NCBI RefSeq assembly: GCF_000524195.1
Contig: NW_020170420.1
Span: 492,910-556,909, forward strand
Direction: 5' to 3'
DNA length: 64,000 bases
DNA from: Echinococcus granulosus
Lineage: Eukaryota > Platyhelminthes > Cestoda > Cyclophyllidea > Taeniidae
In this document: positions 12,701-26,100 of the stretch, piece after piece
Numbering within the stretch: position 1 is the stretch's first letter
How the letters are laid out: every line of letters begins with the position of its first letter
Notes under the pieces: model-generated
Told to the model about the DNA's origin: nothing
What the model saw: the letters and a program-made list of their open reading frames with translations, nothing else
Database searches by the model: none
Made by a program: the position numbers and the translations under genes

Positions 12701-13551
12701 AGCAACCAGACACGATTAAACGAAATTGTTTTCATGTGATACTCTCTGTAACAGCATTGATGGATTCTACGAAAGCATGGTTAGCTTACAAACTGGAAAA
12801 GCATTGTTCCTCTTTTATCCTACAAGTCCATTCATGACATGTTCCTGCGAGACTCATGCTTAACTGAATTCTTTGACTTGTGCTGTCAGAATTGTCACTG
12901 CCAATATTACCGTTTCCCTTCACCTGTTCCCCAAGTTCTACGTGATCCAAAGGAACGTCTAAATATCAAAGTCCAGTTTTTGCTTTTTACTTAAGGAAGA
13001 AGAAATTCTACCCATAAAGTCAAGGTTTAGATAAAAATTTTCACTTTAAAATTTTCAAGTCTGTTAGAACTGTCACAATGTCAAATGCGACATCATTTTG
13101 CAGTGTCTGCTAAAGAATATCTTTTTTTGCGTGGAAAAGTTTAAGCGTACGAGACAACCTATTAAGATTATGATAAGGCAAGTCAACATCCAGGCAATCG
13201 TTTCTAATGGAACAAAAAAGAATAAAAATCCTACAACAATGCCTAGCATTAAGCAAAATTCTGTTGGTAAAAAAAGAAGGTTTGGGGATTGATGAATCAC
13301 AAAATGAATTGTGTTTGACTTATTTCAAACTATGATAATGTTTGTATCTGTTATTGCGGACCACACGCCTAGACTTTTGCGTCTGAGTCTGCACGTCACG
13401 AATATGTGACATTTTATTATGACTCGAAGAGAAAGTTGAGAATGTTAGTTTTCCCTTGAGACCCTGTTGAAGAGTGTGCTGTTTGCATACATCAGTGTGT
13501 TCAAACCCAAGCTATGTGTAAAACAACAATAAATTAAGTGAGCAATCAAAC
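9716..13551. other. Region downstream of the GEF exons, no gene confirmed
   Basis: The 3' end of the minus-strand GEF should lie somewhere below 13,552, but I could not place a phase-compatible continuation of the PH helix or an SH3 domain. One coding-like block at 11,910-12,010 is listed separately. A TGTCAC-x-AATATGTGACA palindrome near 13,398 recurs near 25,822. Confidence 0.4.
11910..12010 (-). other. Candidate minus-strand exon (uncertain)
   Basis: The sequence reads acceptor TTTCGCACAG, then an open frame beginning ILDLDHLKDLYANSR, then donor GTGGGT (the same donor hexamer as ATAD1 exon 1 of the visible set). It looks coding and would sit 3' of the last confident GEF exon. Its entry phase (0) does not fit the phase-2 end of that exon, so an intervening exon would be needed. 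It may equally be chance. Confidence 0.22.
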
Positions 13552-14118
13552 CTGTTATTAGTAGTGAAACAGAACTCCGTGCAGCATCCACTTTGACTCT
13601 CAGTCAAGCAGACGTAGAGGAGAAGTGGAAGATCCCGGTTAATTGTGGATGATGGTGGTGTATAGGAGGCTCTAGTTGGGACCGATTTCGAGCTGAGGCT
13701 GCTTCCAGAGCGTCTCAAACGCACCGAGGAGAGACGGGAAGGGGAGAGAGGAGGTGATGCAGGTGACCCAGCACCGCAAACCTCTATGTTGCTCGAATCT
13801 GATGAGGCGGAACTCAAGGAGTAACCTGCTGGAGGAGAAGGGTGTGCCGGTACCTCGGTGCCGGTACTGAAGAGGGCTTCAGGCACCTCCGGTGTTGTGG
13901 TGTAATGACGTGGACCACCCTTGAAACCGAGGATATTTGCGCTGGGTCGTTTCTGTCGTTTCGTAATTCCACTGAAACCGCCACAATTGTTGATAGTCAG
14001 CGCTTGGGAACGAGGAACTGAACCCATAATGGGATTTAGGGTCGCTTCACTGGGGTTGCCTATAGTTACGTACACCTTGTCACGCGGACAATAGTCTTGT
14101 ACCAAGTAGCGGTCGTTC
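13552..14118 (-). CDS. GEF exon 16, PH domain second half with large insertion
   Basis: After acceptor TTCCTTTTCAG the exon continues the PH domain with NDRYLVQDYCPRDKVYV and ends with the strands NRDLPLLLYVCLTES and TEFCFTTNN at a GTTTGA donor. Between them is an insertion of about 115-120 residues rich in Ser, Pro and Arg (LFSTGTEVPAHPSPPAGYS, LSPSRLSSVRLRRSGSS). The inserted part looks disordered and phosphorylatable. The exon ends phase 2, just before the C-terminal PH helix. Confidence 0.8.
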
Positions 14119-17100
14119 CTGAAAAGGAAAAAAATTCCTTTTTTACTTTGTTTACGATATCCTACAATAGTCTTCTTTAGTAGAATCTCGAGATAGGAGA
14201 AAAATTTTTCTGAGTGCACTTTGGAGGGAGAAAAAAAAAACTTGTCGAGGGCTATTTTGATGATGTCATTTTCATAACTCCCGTTCTTTTCAGCATGCTG
14301 AGGAATGCAGCTTGGCAAAAGGGTGTTTCCCCCCTACTCTCCAGGCAAATTTTGTTCTGTTCAACATTCGCTGGGAAGATGCATCAGTAGTTACTTCTCA
14401 TGGATCAAATTTTGACGAGGGAGGGATTTGTTAAACTTCACACGAAAAGGAGAAAGCTTCCTCCAAGAAAGCAGCGTAAATCCAGCATCTATGAATGCAG
14501 GACCAAAAGGCACCCTTTTTGTTCCTCATTTCACTATTTTAGTTATTGCTGGGCAAACAAAAGCACCTCTTAGCAAACCGCAAAAAGGACGTCCAACCTA
14601 GGGAAAACTTCAAAAAATGTGATTTTGAAGTTTGCGTGGTTAAAACATTCACTAGCGGCGCATTTTGCATGCAGCGTCCCAATTTTCTTGCATGCGACAT
14701 ATTTTTCTATGGCCCCTGGTCGCACCAATTTGTGTCGCCAAGGCGTCTACTTAAAAGCGAAACATCAAAATAAATTCAGAGTGTTAATAGTTTTGTTTAC
14801 AATTGCACTTTGTTGACTTCGGAGGCTGGTGATGTGGGCAGCTGCGTAGCTCACGCGTTGGTGTCGCACGAAAGCCAACAAATACGCCGAGGTGTTGTGG
14901 TCAGTGCGCAAACTGGTTGGATGCTTTTATTTACAACCAAAAATTAATACAATTGAATTTTCACCAAAAAAGCTAAAAATATTCCATTTTGCAGAAATTG
15001 CAGTGCCGATTGCAATCCCGCCCGGCGGTATGACCTCCGGGCCGTGTCATAGTAGCCGCACAGTTCCTCCGAAAGACTCAGAGCGCTACTAAAATCTCAT
15101 TCTACTTAGAATGGTGACGGAGTACCGTCGAAAAGAGATCCCGGAGTTCACTTTCCCATTTCCTCAGTGCGTGGGCTGAAGTCACAAAGTGGGTTCAAGG
15201 CTAAAACTTCCCAAGTCAAAAAGCAGCTGAATTGGGCAAGTATTTCTGTATTGCTTTGATTGTCTGTTTTGGCCTCTAGACCATGTCAGTAGCCCCCTTT
15301 TGCAGCCCTTCTTCACGTCAGCAATACTTGCTCCCCCTTGATACTACTTTTTGTGCGTCTCCAGGGCAGTCTCGGGGCGCTGCGTTGGTGGCAGCGGAAA
15401 GCGAACTCGACCCTAAAGTACAATTACCTTGATTTACATTGCTGCTAAGCCTTAACGTGACGAAAGAAAAAGAAGGACACATGCGGCAAATGAGGGAATT
15501 TGTGACGACTCCCAACAGAAGGATTATAAATGACGTCTGCCTTTGGCAACTACCCCAGTCCCGTGTTCTGCAGGAATGCTATTAACGACTGAAAAGACAA
15601 CAGGTGTAAATCGGCCGAAAAAGTTCATTACGGAGCTGTCGACAGGATTTAAATAAAGATGTCGATTAAGTGAACACGCTATACCTCCTCCACCTCTCTA
15701 GCAGCTGGACAGAACCCAAGTAGGTAATGGCTGGGCAGCCCTGAGGTGGCAAGGGGAATAGACGCGACACCCTGTCCCCAACGGAACTGTGTTCAACCCT
15801 GTCCTTCGTTACATGACTTTTCTTTAGGTCAGCGTTCTTACGACTAGCGGTAAACATACGTGATGGCCAACACGGTTCCCATGGAGGACGAAACGCTACA
15901 CCCAGTTGAATTCCCACCAGGGCTCAGTGTCTTCTCAGCTGCACGCAGATTCGATGGCGGCACCGACTATATCGTGATGGTTGACCAAGGTGGGTGCCGG
16001 GAAGGATGGTTAAGGGGGGAAGGGCAATACAGTATGGGATTGTTTGTTTAGTTCTGTACTTCCGAGCCATGCAATTTGCCCCTAAGCCTTTCTCTGCGTC
16101 GACAATGCATTTACTGTCCTAGCATTAGGTTTTCTTTCATAGTCAGAGAAGTCTCAAGGCGCTACAATATCATCGGTGAATGCGTTTTTCGTTTCTATAA
16201 TTAGCCTATCAGACATCAAGTAAATTAAACTGTTTCACTGGTGCTAGAGAAACATATTAAACCCTTGAAATTAACAAGTAGTTTTTCACAGATTATTTAA
16301 TCAAAGTCCAAAGAGCATTTCTCACCTGACTTTTTAAACGGTTTTAAGGTCTTTATTTGTTTTACTCGCTCGGAGTAATTAGTCTAGTATTTACGCAATG
16401 CTGTAGGCAGTTTAAAACTAGCCAGCCGTGGACCTCAAAGGGATCACCTCTTCACTGCCACCGATTATTTACACATTAGATGGTCTTTAAATCCTCCCTA
16501 ATTATCAAAATAAGGTTATTTATGGACACGTTTAACTAGTATTATGCTCCCCAAAATAAAACACTTAGCCAAATTGCGAGGTGAGCAGTAAACTTCAAAC
16601 GGGTCTAATTGAAGTGGAGCTAATAGCCTCCTGGACACCCGAGCCTCAAACGAGACGCGTCGGGCACCCATCGACTCAACACAGGCACCCTTGCATGCCC
16701 CAAGCCTCAAAGATTGACGGTTGTCCTTTTTAAGTAAAATTTCCGTGCAGATCCGGTAGTGCATAAATTCTACTTCCCTTGCAACATCTTTTAACCACCA
16801 GAAATGGCGTCCAACTAAAAGTACACGGTAGGGGGGAGGTGCAATACCAGGTATACCTGTTTTTCATTCTGTGGGAGGTACCCTGACTGCTTAAATGGGA
16901 CAAGTAAAATTTTATGTGGTAGTTTAATGCTTCCGGCTGTTACCGCAGTCACCAGTGCAGGTATGTGACTTGTCATCAATTGGTGGGCATATTGTGACGT
17001 GGGTATTTGGATCTGGCCTTAGTACAACTCCAAAAACGCCTTTTTGTGTCATCAGGAAAGGTCTTTTTAGGGTCAAATCACACAAATGCGGTTTACTCAC

Positions 17101-20100
17101 TTTTTTAACTTAGTGACCATGAGGAGATCGTGAAAGAGAATGAGATAAAATGTCTCGGGTTTCTTTCGTCCCAACTTCTTGAGCAAAACTGCTGCTTTCC
17201 CGTCCGAACTGGCCGATTTCAGCTCGCCCTCTTTTACTAGACGCTTGTCACTGATAGCGATTCTCTACAACATGGAAAGGTGGAAGAAGTGTGGATGGCA
17301 AAATTTAATTGAAAGACGTTTCCCTTCTTTCGCTTTAAATAAACCAAACATTGTAAGTCAACAGGACGCCAGATGGTTTATGGAAAACGATCCGCCTCTG
17401 GCATAAATGCCAGTAAGGTGTGGAAACATGGGGGGTGGATTGACTGACTGGAAATACGCTTCCCTAAAATACCTGTTGTTGCGAATAAAACTTTAGCTCC
17501 TTAAAACGTTTTTTCTACACCTAGGATCTTAATGAAAATATATTAAGGAAGTTGTAATTCTTGTTTGCTTTTTTTCAAAAAGCTAATTAGGTTACTTGAT
17601 TAATTCTCTTCCCTGTGAGACTATCGTGTTTAATTAACCTGAAAGATCCGCGATGAAACCGTGCTTAGAAAATGAAGCGCAAAAATAAGCATCTCAGCTA
17701 ATTATTCATTTAGCCATTGTTTCTGGTATTTAAAGCCACCTCTCTAAGTGGAGTAAAAATCGCATTTTTAAGTAGATAGGGGTAATTGGCGATCACTTCC
17801 AGTTCCCCTGAATGAAACGTGGAATTTTACGTAGCTCTAACAACCTCAGGTAGAATGCAAGCACAAGCAATCGGCACCTCCCCACCTTGACATTTTCCGG
17901 AAACTCCAGGGCCGAGGAGAGCGCCAGCAGTCGTGCCTTTTCGTCCATGAGTTGCTTTTCCGACTCGCTTTCCGACAGAAGCTGTAGATTTGTAGTTGTT
18001 TTTTTCAAAAAACAAAAAAGAAACACATGAAAGAATGGTAGATAAACACACGATCGTTTGACCAATGTTGGGGGCTTTTTGTTTCACCCCACCCCCACGG
18101 TTGTGTACATGTTATTCGTATTAAAGCCTTGCAAACACTTCCCCATGTACGGCTGAAGTGGTACCCATTTTGAAACGGATGTTTTTGAGCCCGTTCTATT
18201 TCGACACAAAAATGAGAGGAGGCTGCGAGAGGATTTTCTGGACACCGGAAGGTGCCGGTGTTTATTGAATCTCTTAAAACCGGTTGTTTTTTGCCATGAA
18301 AAAGCGGGAATCAGCTTTGTCCGATAAAAGGCAGAGACTTACATTTGAATAAGTCATTGGTGAGCCTAAACATTGCAGGATTTATAACTATAAGTAAATT
18401 TAGAAGTCTTCTTGCTGTGTTAAGAAAGAAAAGTCATGAAGGAAACAGTCTTCCCGCCTGTCTCAACTTTGGTCGCAAGGCATTCGACTTCTGCCGTGTG
18501 GTGAGTGACGATGCAAAATAGGCAACGCAGGAAGTGTCAAGGCGAAAGCTCAAAGCATGACGGAGGCTACGTTGAGTCAACTGAAAACTACCTGACGTGA
18601 TGTCATACTATTTCTTCTGTGAAAAAAAGGGAATTTAAGAAGCCAAAGAATAAAACCCCATTTTGTTAATTCGTAAGCGAAATCAGTTGCCTTGTTGTGT
18701 GCTGGCTCCACCTCCACGCAAGAATAGGAAAGGAGGTAACAGGACCCGAATAAGACCGCCAGACATTTAATGCCACCTTGCCAATCGTCCGATTAGTGTC
18801 CATTATATGCCCCCAAGACAACAACAGCACCGCCAACAGACTGTTACATGCTTTGTTACTTTTAAATCGACCTGATAAATAACAAAAAATAAAACAAAAT
18901 AAAAGTTCGCCTTTTATAGTTGTGGCAGAAACTAAAATCAGTAAAATTTGAAAGAGTTTTGCAAGAAGGACTTGTCAATTTGGAACCAGAAATACCCGGA
19001 GGATATGGACTGCTTAGGAGTAACTTAAAAAACGTAGAAGTCACAAAAAATGCCACAAAATTCTCAACAAATATTCACTAATAAGAGATGTGCATAATTA
19101 TAATCTGGGAAAAGATGTCGAAAGCAGATGACCTATGATAACTTAAAAGTGGAGCACTTCCACCCAATAGTACAGCGAATTCGTCTCCGAAAAGATTAGA
19201 ATCGTGCGGTTCTCTAAGACTGTGCCTTGGCAGAAGGCAGTATTTGATCCCACAGGCAAAGGGGATGATTCGAAGCTCACCCGTTTGAGTTCTCTCAAAG
19301 CAATACTAGAATTCTCCAACTGCTGTGGCGTAATTTTCATTCTGCGAGAGCCCTCACATTCGCCTGGCGTCATTGTCTCCGTTGAACCAGTCACTACGTC
19401 CTCCTCGGAGTCACTGATCACTGCCATTTGCAGTTTTTGAATCACCTCCACGAGCAACTTTAGCCGCGTTAACCTTTGCATCGGGAGAGCTAAGAAGGAG
19501 TCCAGTCGATTCTTTCCAACCTCTGGATGAGCGTGCATTCTGGCAATGGCCTTCTGAAAGTCTTCACGACGACTGTGAGAAGTGGAAAAAGCGATGACAG
19601 TAGCGCTATCATTTCAAGCTGTCGCGTTTTTTGCGGTTAGTTATTAAATTTAATTACCCAACTGGCTGGATTTTTACTGTGAAAAGTGGTAAGGGTTAAA
19701 CTAACTCTGCATTGTTTACCAAAAACAAGGTCGAGTCTTTGTTTAAAACGAGTCAATCCTACAAATCGCAGTGCTGAAACTGGGAGCTCATGTGCCACTT
19801 TGTTTTCAAAGAGGAACGACTTTTTTTCCCAGAATGAAACAAGGACCTTTTTTTCAACACAAATAATAGAAAAACCTCAAATGAATCATCTTTTATTTGA
19901 AATTAGGTTATTTTTTCGTTTCATTCCAAATGCCTTCCTTGTGAGCTGATTAGAAGAAGTATTTTTTTTATCAAAACAAAGTTTCAGTTTGGTTTCGACG
20001 TCCATAAAATAAAAAAGACGGCTTTTATTTCTCTTTATAGGGTGTTAGCGGAATCTTTCATCAAAAATTTGTCTCAACTTTATGAAAAAGGCATGAAGTG

Positions 20101-23100
20101 TTTGATGTAACTCGATGCAATGTTCTCTTATTGTTGGCATGGCTACTAGCAGTGTTGCGACCCCCAGCATTTCCACTCTATCACCTTAACCGCATGTGGA
20201 GTGCAGGCGCATTTGCTTTACAAACCGAGGTTACCTCGGCTGCGTAAGCCAGCTTCTTGTCATATCCGTCGTCGTACAGCCTTTGAAGGTAGTGCGGCAG
20301 CAAAACAGGCCACCCAGAAGTAGCTTAGGCTATGATTAACCATTTCTCTCGATGTATTATTTGAATAGGGGGACGGGGAAATTGTTTTGAAAGAGGTCCA
20401 CTCTCGTTGAACCGTAGCGAAGATAAGGCCATGCACATTGCATTATCTGCTGCCCATAATGTACTTCCGGTCAGGCTTAATTGCTTTCCCCTTTTAATAA
20501 CGCCTGTAGAAATGTTTCCAATCCTTCTGCAATCCCCATCCCTTAAGTATAGCCCCCTAATGGTCAAACTAGAAGTTTCAAAATAAAAATGACTTTTCCA
20601 ATCTAAATAAAGCAGATGCTACTTTCTATACATATCCCTAGTCCTGGAAAAAGACATGAAGGTACAAATAAAGAGACCTTTCAGCAAAGGTGGTTCAAGC
20701 AGCTTTTTACACAGGGGAAATACAAATCATCCGGGACGTTAAACTCCCGATAAGCGTACTTGGACATAAAAAACAAGCGGACTTTAAGTTACGGAAAAAG
20801 AGCAAACACTTCTTTCTTGGTTAAAGGGCTTACTTAAGTCGTCGATAGGCAGCAACTTGGTAGGTTTGGTTGCGTAGGTACGTAAGATAAGGTTCAAATT
20901 GTACACTTCCTGCATGCTTGACTATGAGATCGGAGACTTCACTTAGCAGGGGCTTTTGTGAGGACCATCTGGCTTCCAAGTCTTTGAGAAATCTAATTTT
21001 CGATTACAACAAAATGCAACACTTTATTTGGCTTTAAAAGCAAAATGAATTAATTGCCTACACTACACACCCATTTGATTGCTTGATTAAATTTTCATTC
21101 ATTTATAACATAAAAGCTGATTTTTTTTCGCAGGCAAAGAGGCCCACTGAAAACATTCCACGCAAAGCAAATAAAAATCTAATCGTTATGATGACAAGAT
21201 TCCCTGTTTGCTTCTCCCCTGCCTCCTGTAATAGTCGATCGGTTAAAGTGTTGATTTGTTGCCTCCAGTGCGACATAACTTAGTTGTGACACCTTCAAAA
21301 TAAAATTTAATATTTAACGATGACAAATTCCCCAAGGGTGCTTCGGTGAAAGCATCAACTTTGAATTTTTTATGGCTTTGGCGTACATTGCTGATTGCGG
21401 ATAATTTGCCTCTTTTTTGATTTGGCTCCCTCTGGTTTTAGATTTCCCTACAGACGTTTGATGCAGCTGTTGCTATTGAGTAACTTGAGGTTAACTGAAA
21501 TTTTAAAAAAGAATTTCAAAAATACTTCTTTTAATCCGTCTTCATAAAAATTCCTCTGAAATGGAGTACGTAGGGCCTACTGGCATGGTGAACGATAATA
21601 AGGCGAGATCTGGCCCACCAAGCTATCCTAACTCCATGTGATATATTACTGATAAATTCCAAATATTCATTAGTAGTATACTGCAAATATACGACTCTTC
21701 AAAGTAGAATACCGATTTGAGAATACGTAATGAGGAAGTTTCAACTCCTGGTTGCCTAACCTTGACTCTGAGGTTATGCGCCTTATTCAAAAAGTACAAA
21801 ACTTCCCGATCTTAACAAAAAAATATTTAAAAGTGCTAGCAGCTCGAGAGTTTTAAAAATTTACAAGCTGCACGTGTGAGGTCTGGAAGGTCACCGAGAG
21901 CTGCGAAGTAAGTTAGCGTCGTTTTATATCTCACGAAACATCACATTCAATTAAACGCAGCGTCGAAGATCACTGCTAAATTTTAATCCAAATAAATGAT
22001 GCGGTGGGTCACTGTTGAAATTAAGGAGAGCTTCGATTTTATTCAAAATGGGAGTTTAGGGACAACTTGATTTCTCCCAAGTTTGTATCGAGTAGGCTGG
22101 CTCAGATTGAGTAAACAAAGTCTCCAAATATTTAAATGTTCAAGTATCTCCTGCGTGTAGCAAAAGCAAAGAAAAACCTCCTCATTACTTATACGAATAA
22201 ACCAGTCGATGGGGAAACAATTTTGTGCATAGAAACCTCCCCTAGCTTGGTGGAAAATCCCGCTATCTAGGTGAAAGCAGTAATAAAATCGGTTTCAGGT
22301 GACGCTTCCCATATAAGGCCTCTCTTTTGATTTGGAAAAAAAAATTGCCGAATTGTTAAAAATTATGCCCATATCTAAAGGCAATGAACGAAGGTTTAAA
22401 CTTAGACAACTTGTCATTTATTAGATCGCTTTGATGTTAAAATGCTACCCAATGAACCAGAAGCGGGATGCATACTCTGTTACTTTTCTTCTCATCGAAG
22501 TTTCTTGTAAAAATATAAGAAAAGTTGTTGGAAATGCATAAAACTTAACAATTAACCTTCCTGTCAAGAGTTCAGAAGAAAGTCGAACACAAAAAATCCG
22601 AGTTTTCTTTATTCTACCATCATGACACAATCACTAAAAACAATGGACTAACCAATTCAACACGTCTTCAAATACCAGAAAATGTGCAGTGGTTCTCCTC
22701 AAAAGGACATTTCTTGCCTTATCTTATTGTTTTAAACGGTACGGTGCAACTATTCACCATAAACGGCCAAAAAGCAAATGCCACACGTATGTGGCGTTGA
22801 TGGAAAACATTTGAGAGACCTACTTTCTAAGTGTCGAAAATTCATCCCCATAACTGACCTCTCGCTAGCCATACAAATGAGCAGAACATTTGAGAAAAGG
22901 TGATGTTTCTCCGTCGGACTGAGAACCGACTTCATGACGGGAACGGCTGTAGCCTCCATGGACGTCGAAACCGACCCTGCTCTGCTGTATCCACCCAAGC
23001 CGGAGGATGGACAAGATGTTCTTCCCTCATTACCCTGAGCGGGAGTATTATCATTATCGTTTTCTGCACCACTGCTAGGAACCTCCATACTGGTCGGCGC

Positions 23101-26100
23101 TGATCGAGAACAGTCGAATTCGGGTGCACTATAGAAGTGTTCTATCAGGACTTGAAGGCTTCGGTAGTAGGAGGCCTCCGATGTTATCACTTCAAACATG
23201 GCCTGAAGATGGGCGAAAAGAAGTAGTATTGGCAGAGAATTCAAGCACTGAATAGAGGCGCAAACCTCTCCCCAGATTTATCCATGCATGCACAGGCGTT
23301 ACTTCTTTCCACGAATTTACTCACAACCGCAGGGTTGAATAATTTATAACTCCATTTCACTTATTCAGTCAAGTAATTTTCGAAGCGAAGGGGAAAAATT
23401 TACCAACCTTAAGCGGTCAAGGAACAAACAACGGCCTGAATGGGATGTAGACTTAATGGTTTGATTTGCGATCCCCAAGACAACACGAAGAACAAGTTCA
23501 TTATGGAAAAAAGGCGGGCTATCACCTCATTCTCTTTTTGCCTCTATCAATAGGGCACTACTAATTCATTTCTCTTATAGAGGTGTCCTTAGGCTCGTGC
23601 AAAATCACGTCTTTGCAAGGTGAACTTTCAAGTCACCTTGTAGTATCTAATTAATTTTTTCCATGCTAATAATTAGTTCACAGTTTTCGCAATTCTTTTG
23701 ACATTTTCCGCCCATCTTCCACCCTCCGAAAGATGGAAGAGGTGTTTAGTCAAATCAAAGTGTTGAATGTGTAAGTCTAGAGCATCTGTATGGGGAAAAA
23801 ACTATTCGTCTTCCATGTGGGATAGGTTATTTGGAAGGCGCTTCACTCACCTCCTGAAGTTGGATTTCATGCCGTGTTAGCGACGCGACGAGATTTCCAG
23901 ACAGTACCTAGAGAGTTGACAGGGAAGAAATAAACAGAGGCATGGAGCTTTGATGTAGTATTGCAATGAATGAATAGTTAATGGGGACTTATAAGCCTCC
24001 AGTCGGGGCTTGTCACCTCTCTCTCTCCCGCTTTCCCAACTACTGACAGCGAAGCTAAGTAAGCATTCGTTATTTACTCTGTGTAGAGAGTAAATAGTGA
24101 ATGTCTAGCGGCATCCGAAGGAGTTAGGGTGGAGGCGAAGGCTGGTGCTACCCCACTTCTGCCGTAACGCCTGTTTGGAAGTTATTTGCAAAGGAACGGG
24201 AATTGATTCTGCCATCTGACGCAGGCATAACATGAAGTAGGTCGGGAAAATTCGACATTAGTCAAGGTCTAACAGAGAGTCGGAAGTAAGTTCACGTTCT
24301 GAAAGGCTTTTTTGCCAAAAAGGCACTAAATTTGACGATTTGGAAAGACGAATTTGCTATTAACTAGAAGGCAGTATCTAAAGAGGGCATAAAGCTACAA
24401 TTTCATAGCAGAGGAGAAAGTGATTGTTCCAACAGAAAAGCACTGGTAACTTCTGGCCCTTGTCGTTATGGTACAGTCTCTATGGTATGCCGGAGTGATG
24501 AACCGCACAAATATGGATGTACAACAGGCGTTGTGACCCTCTTCTAATCGCCATCTTGAGAAACAAACCTCCTCCCCTCTCGGGTTCCCACTGACACCTT
24601 AAATAAGTAAAGGTTAACTTGTCAAGAGCTAATTTTAGTAATGTCCTGTGTGGGTGGTAAGGAAATACCTGGTCTACATTCACATTAAATGAAGAAATTT
24701 TGTATCTTGTGAGTGAAAGTGGGTGTCAACAGCTTCAGAGACTAAAACAATATATTTTTCCACACTTCTATGCTACAAAAGCGCACTGTTTTGGGACTGT
24801 TTACTGGCTGACACCGGTTGGTGATAAAGCATGGTTTTTGTACTCCAACATTTTCGTCGATGGGAGCAAACACAGCCTCGGTTTCTCGTATCCAGCACAC
24901 CCATTACCCACCTCACACTCGTAAAGCACCACCTCACCCCCGGCGGCCAGGCGTTGAGTGTGTGTGGTGGAATGCGAACATCTTTTTTGCCAGGAAGTGT
25001 ACCCTTACAACTGGATCTTGGCACAACCCAAAGGTGTATAAGAAAAACTTTTTTTCTTAAAAAAAGTTACGACTAGTAGAGCATTCAGAAGAAGCACGTA
25101 TTTTTTATTTTTATGGGACAACGCAAAGCACAACCTCGTGAAGAGACCCTTATACCTCATTTTGATTGGGAGGGGGGGCGGAATACTACCTTGTCCTCAT
25201 CCTCCCCATTCCCCTAATGTTTCTCTAAGTGGCCACTGTCCTGTCCTGACACTAGGAAAGTATGGAAATAAAAGTGGAATGCAAATATGTTTTCGTGCGT
25301 GTGGTCATTTAATGGAAAAACCTGTTTTGGTATCTTTTATTAACAAATTTTTGTCAACCAAAATTATTATGAACAAGCACTTTCTTCGTACGTAGACAAA
25401 TACTTGATGGCATCTTCTGTCGTGTGTTATTTTAGTGTCAAACAAAATTGTGAAGTTTAATTAACAATTTTCTTGGAATATTAAATACAAAAAATGAAAA
25501 AAAAGATAGTAACTTTTCCTTTTCACATCATAATGCTGACTATTTAGGGTTATTTTTTCCAAAAATTAAACACTGGGTTCATGTGTCAGGCTTGTGCCGT
25601 TGCTGCTGCGGTTACCGCCAATGTCAAATGCACGGAGAACTTTCAAGTGACAACTTCGTAATATGTATCTTTAATTAAGCCACAGAAGTTTTTTTAAGTC
25701 TGATGGTTATTTTTATGTATGTGAGGGCGCAAAGTGAACACGCATTGTAAAGTGAATTGCGCCCGGGTAAAGTAGAGCCTTGAATGCGTTTTCTTTTAGC
25801 GTGCTCCTTCATTTCCTTGCATGTCACAAATATGTGACAGGATTTCCTGCCCACTTCGTCATAATTACAGTAGGCAATATAATGTTCCAAAGAGAGGTGA
25901 GTTGAGTTTTTAAAAAGGAAATTGGATACATGGTAGTCTTTAAGGGGGAAATGGATGCCCTCTCTGGCAATTAGGCAGGAGATGGATTGATCAGTTCTAT
26001 AACACAAGTGGAGATGTTATCTGTTCTCCTCTAAGACAATTTGTCGTAAGAGATCGGCTTCAGACCCATTTTGACTTTAGAATATGGGGTTTTACTATAG

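Noticed and set aside
17179..17406. Plus-strand frame MSKTAAFPSEL...
   Set aside because: Antisense of GEF exon 15, whose PH-domain reading is clearly the real one.
25675..26007. 110-codon minus-strand open frame in a GEF intron
   Set aside because: No recognisable motif and no phase role between GEF exons 8 and 9, which already join in phase 0; part of it coincides with a possible dispersed repeat.
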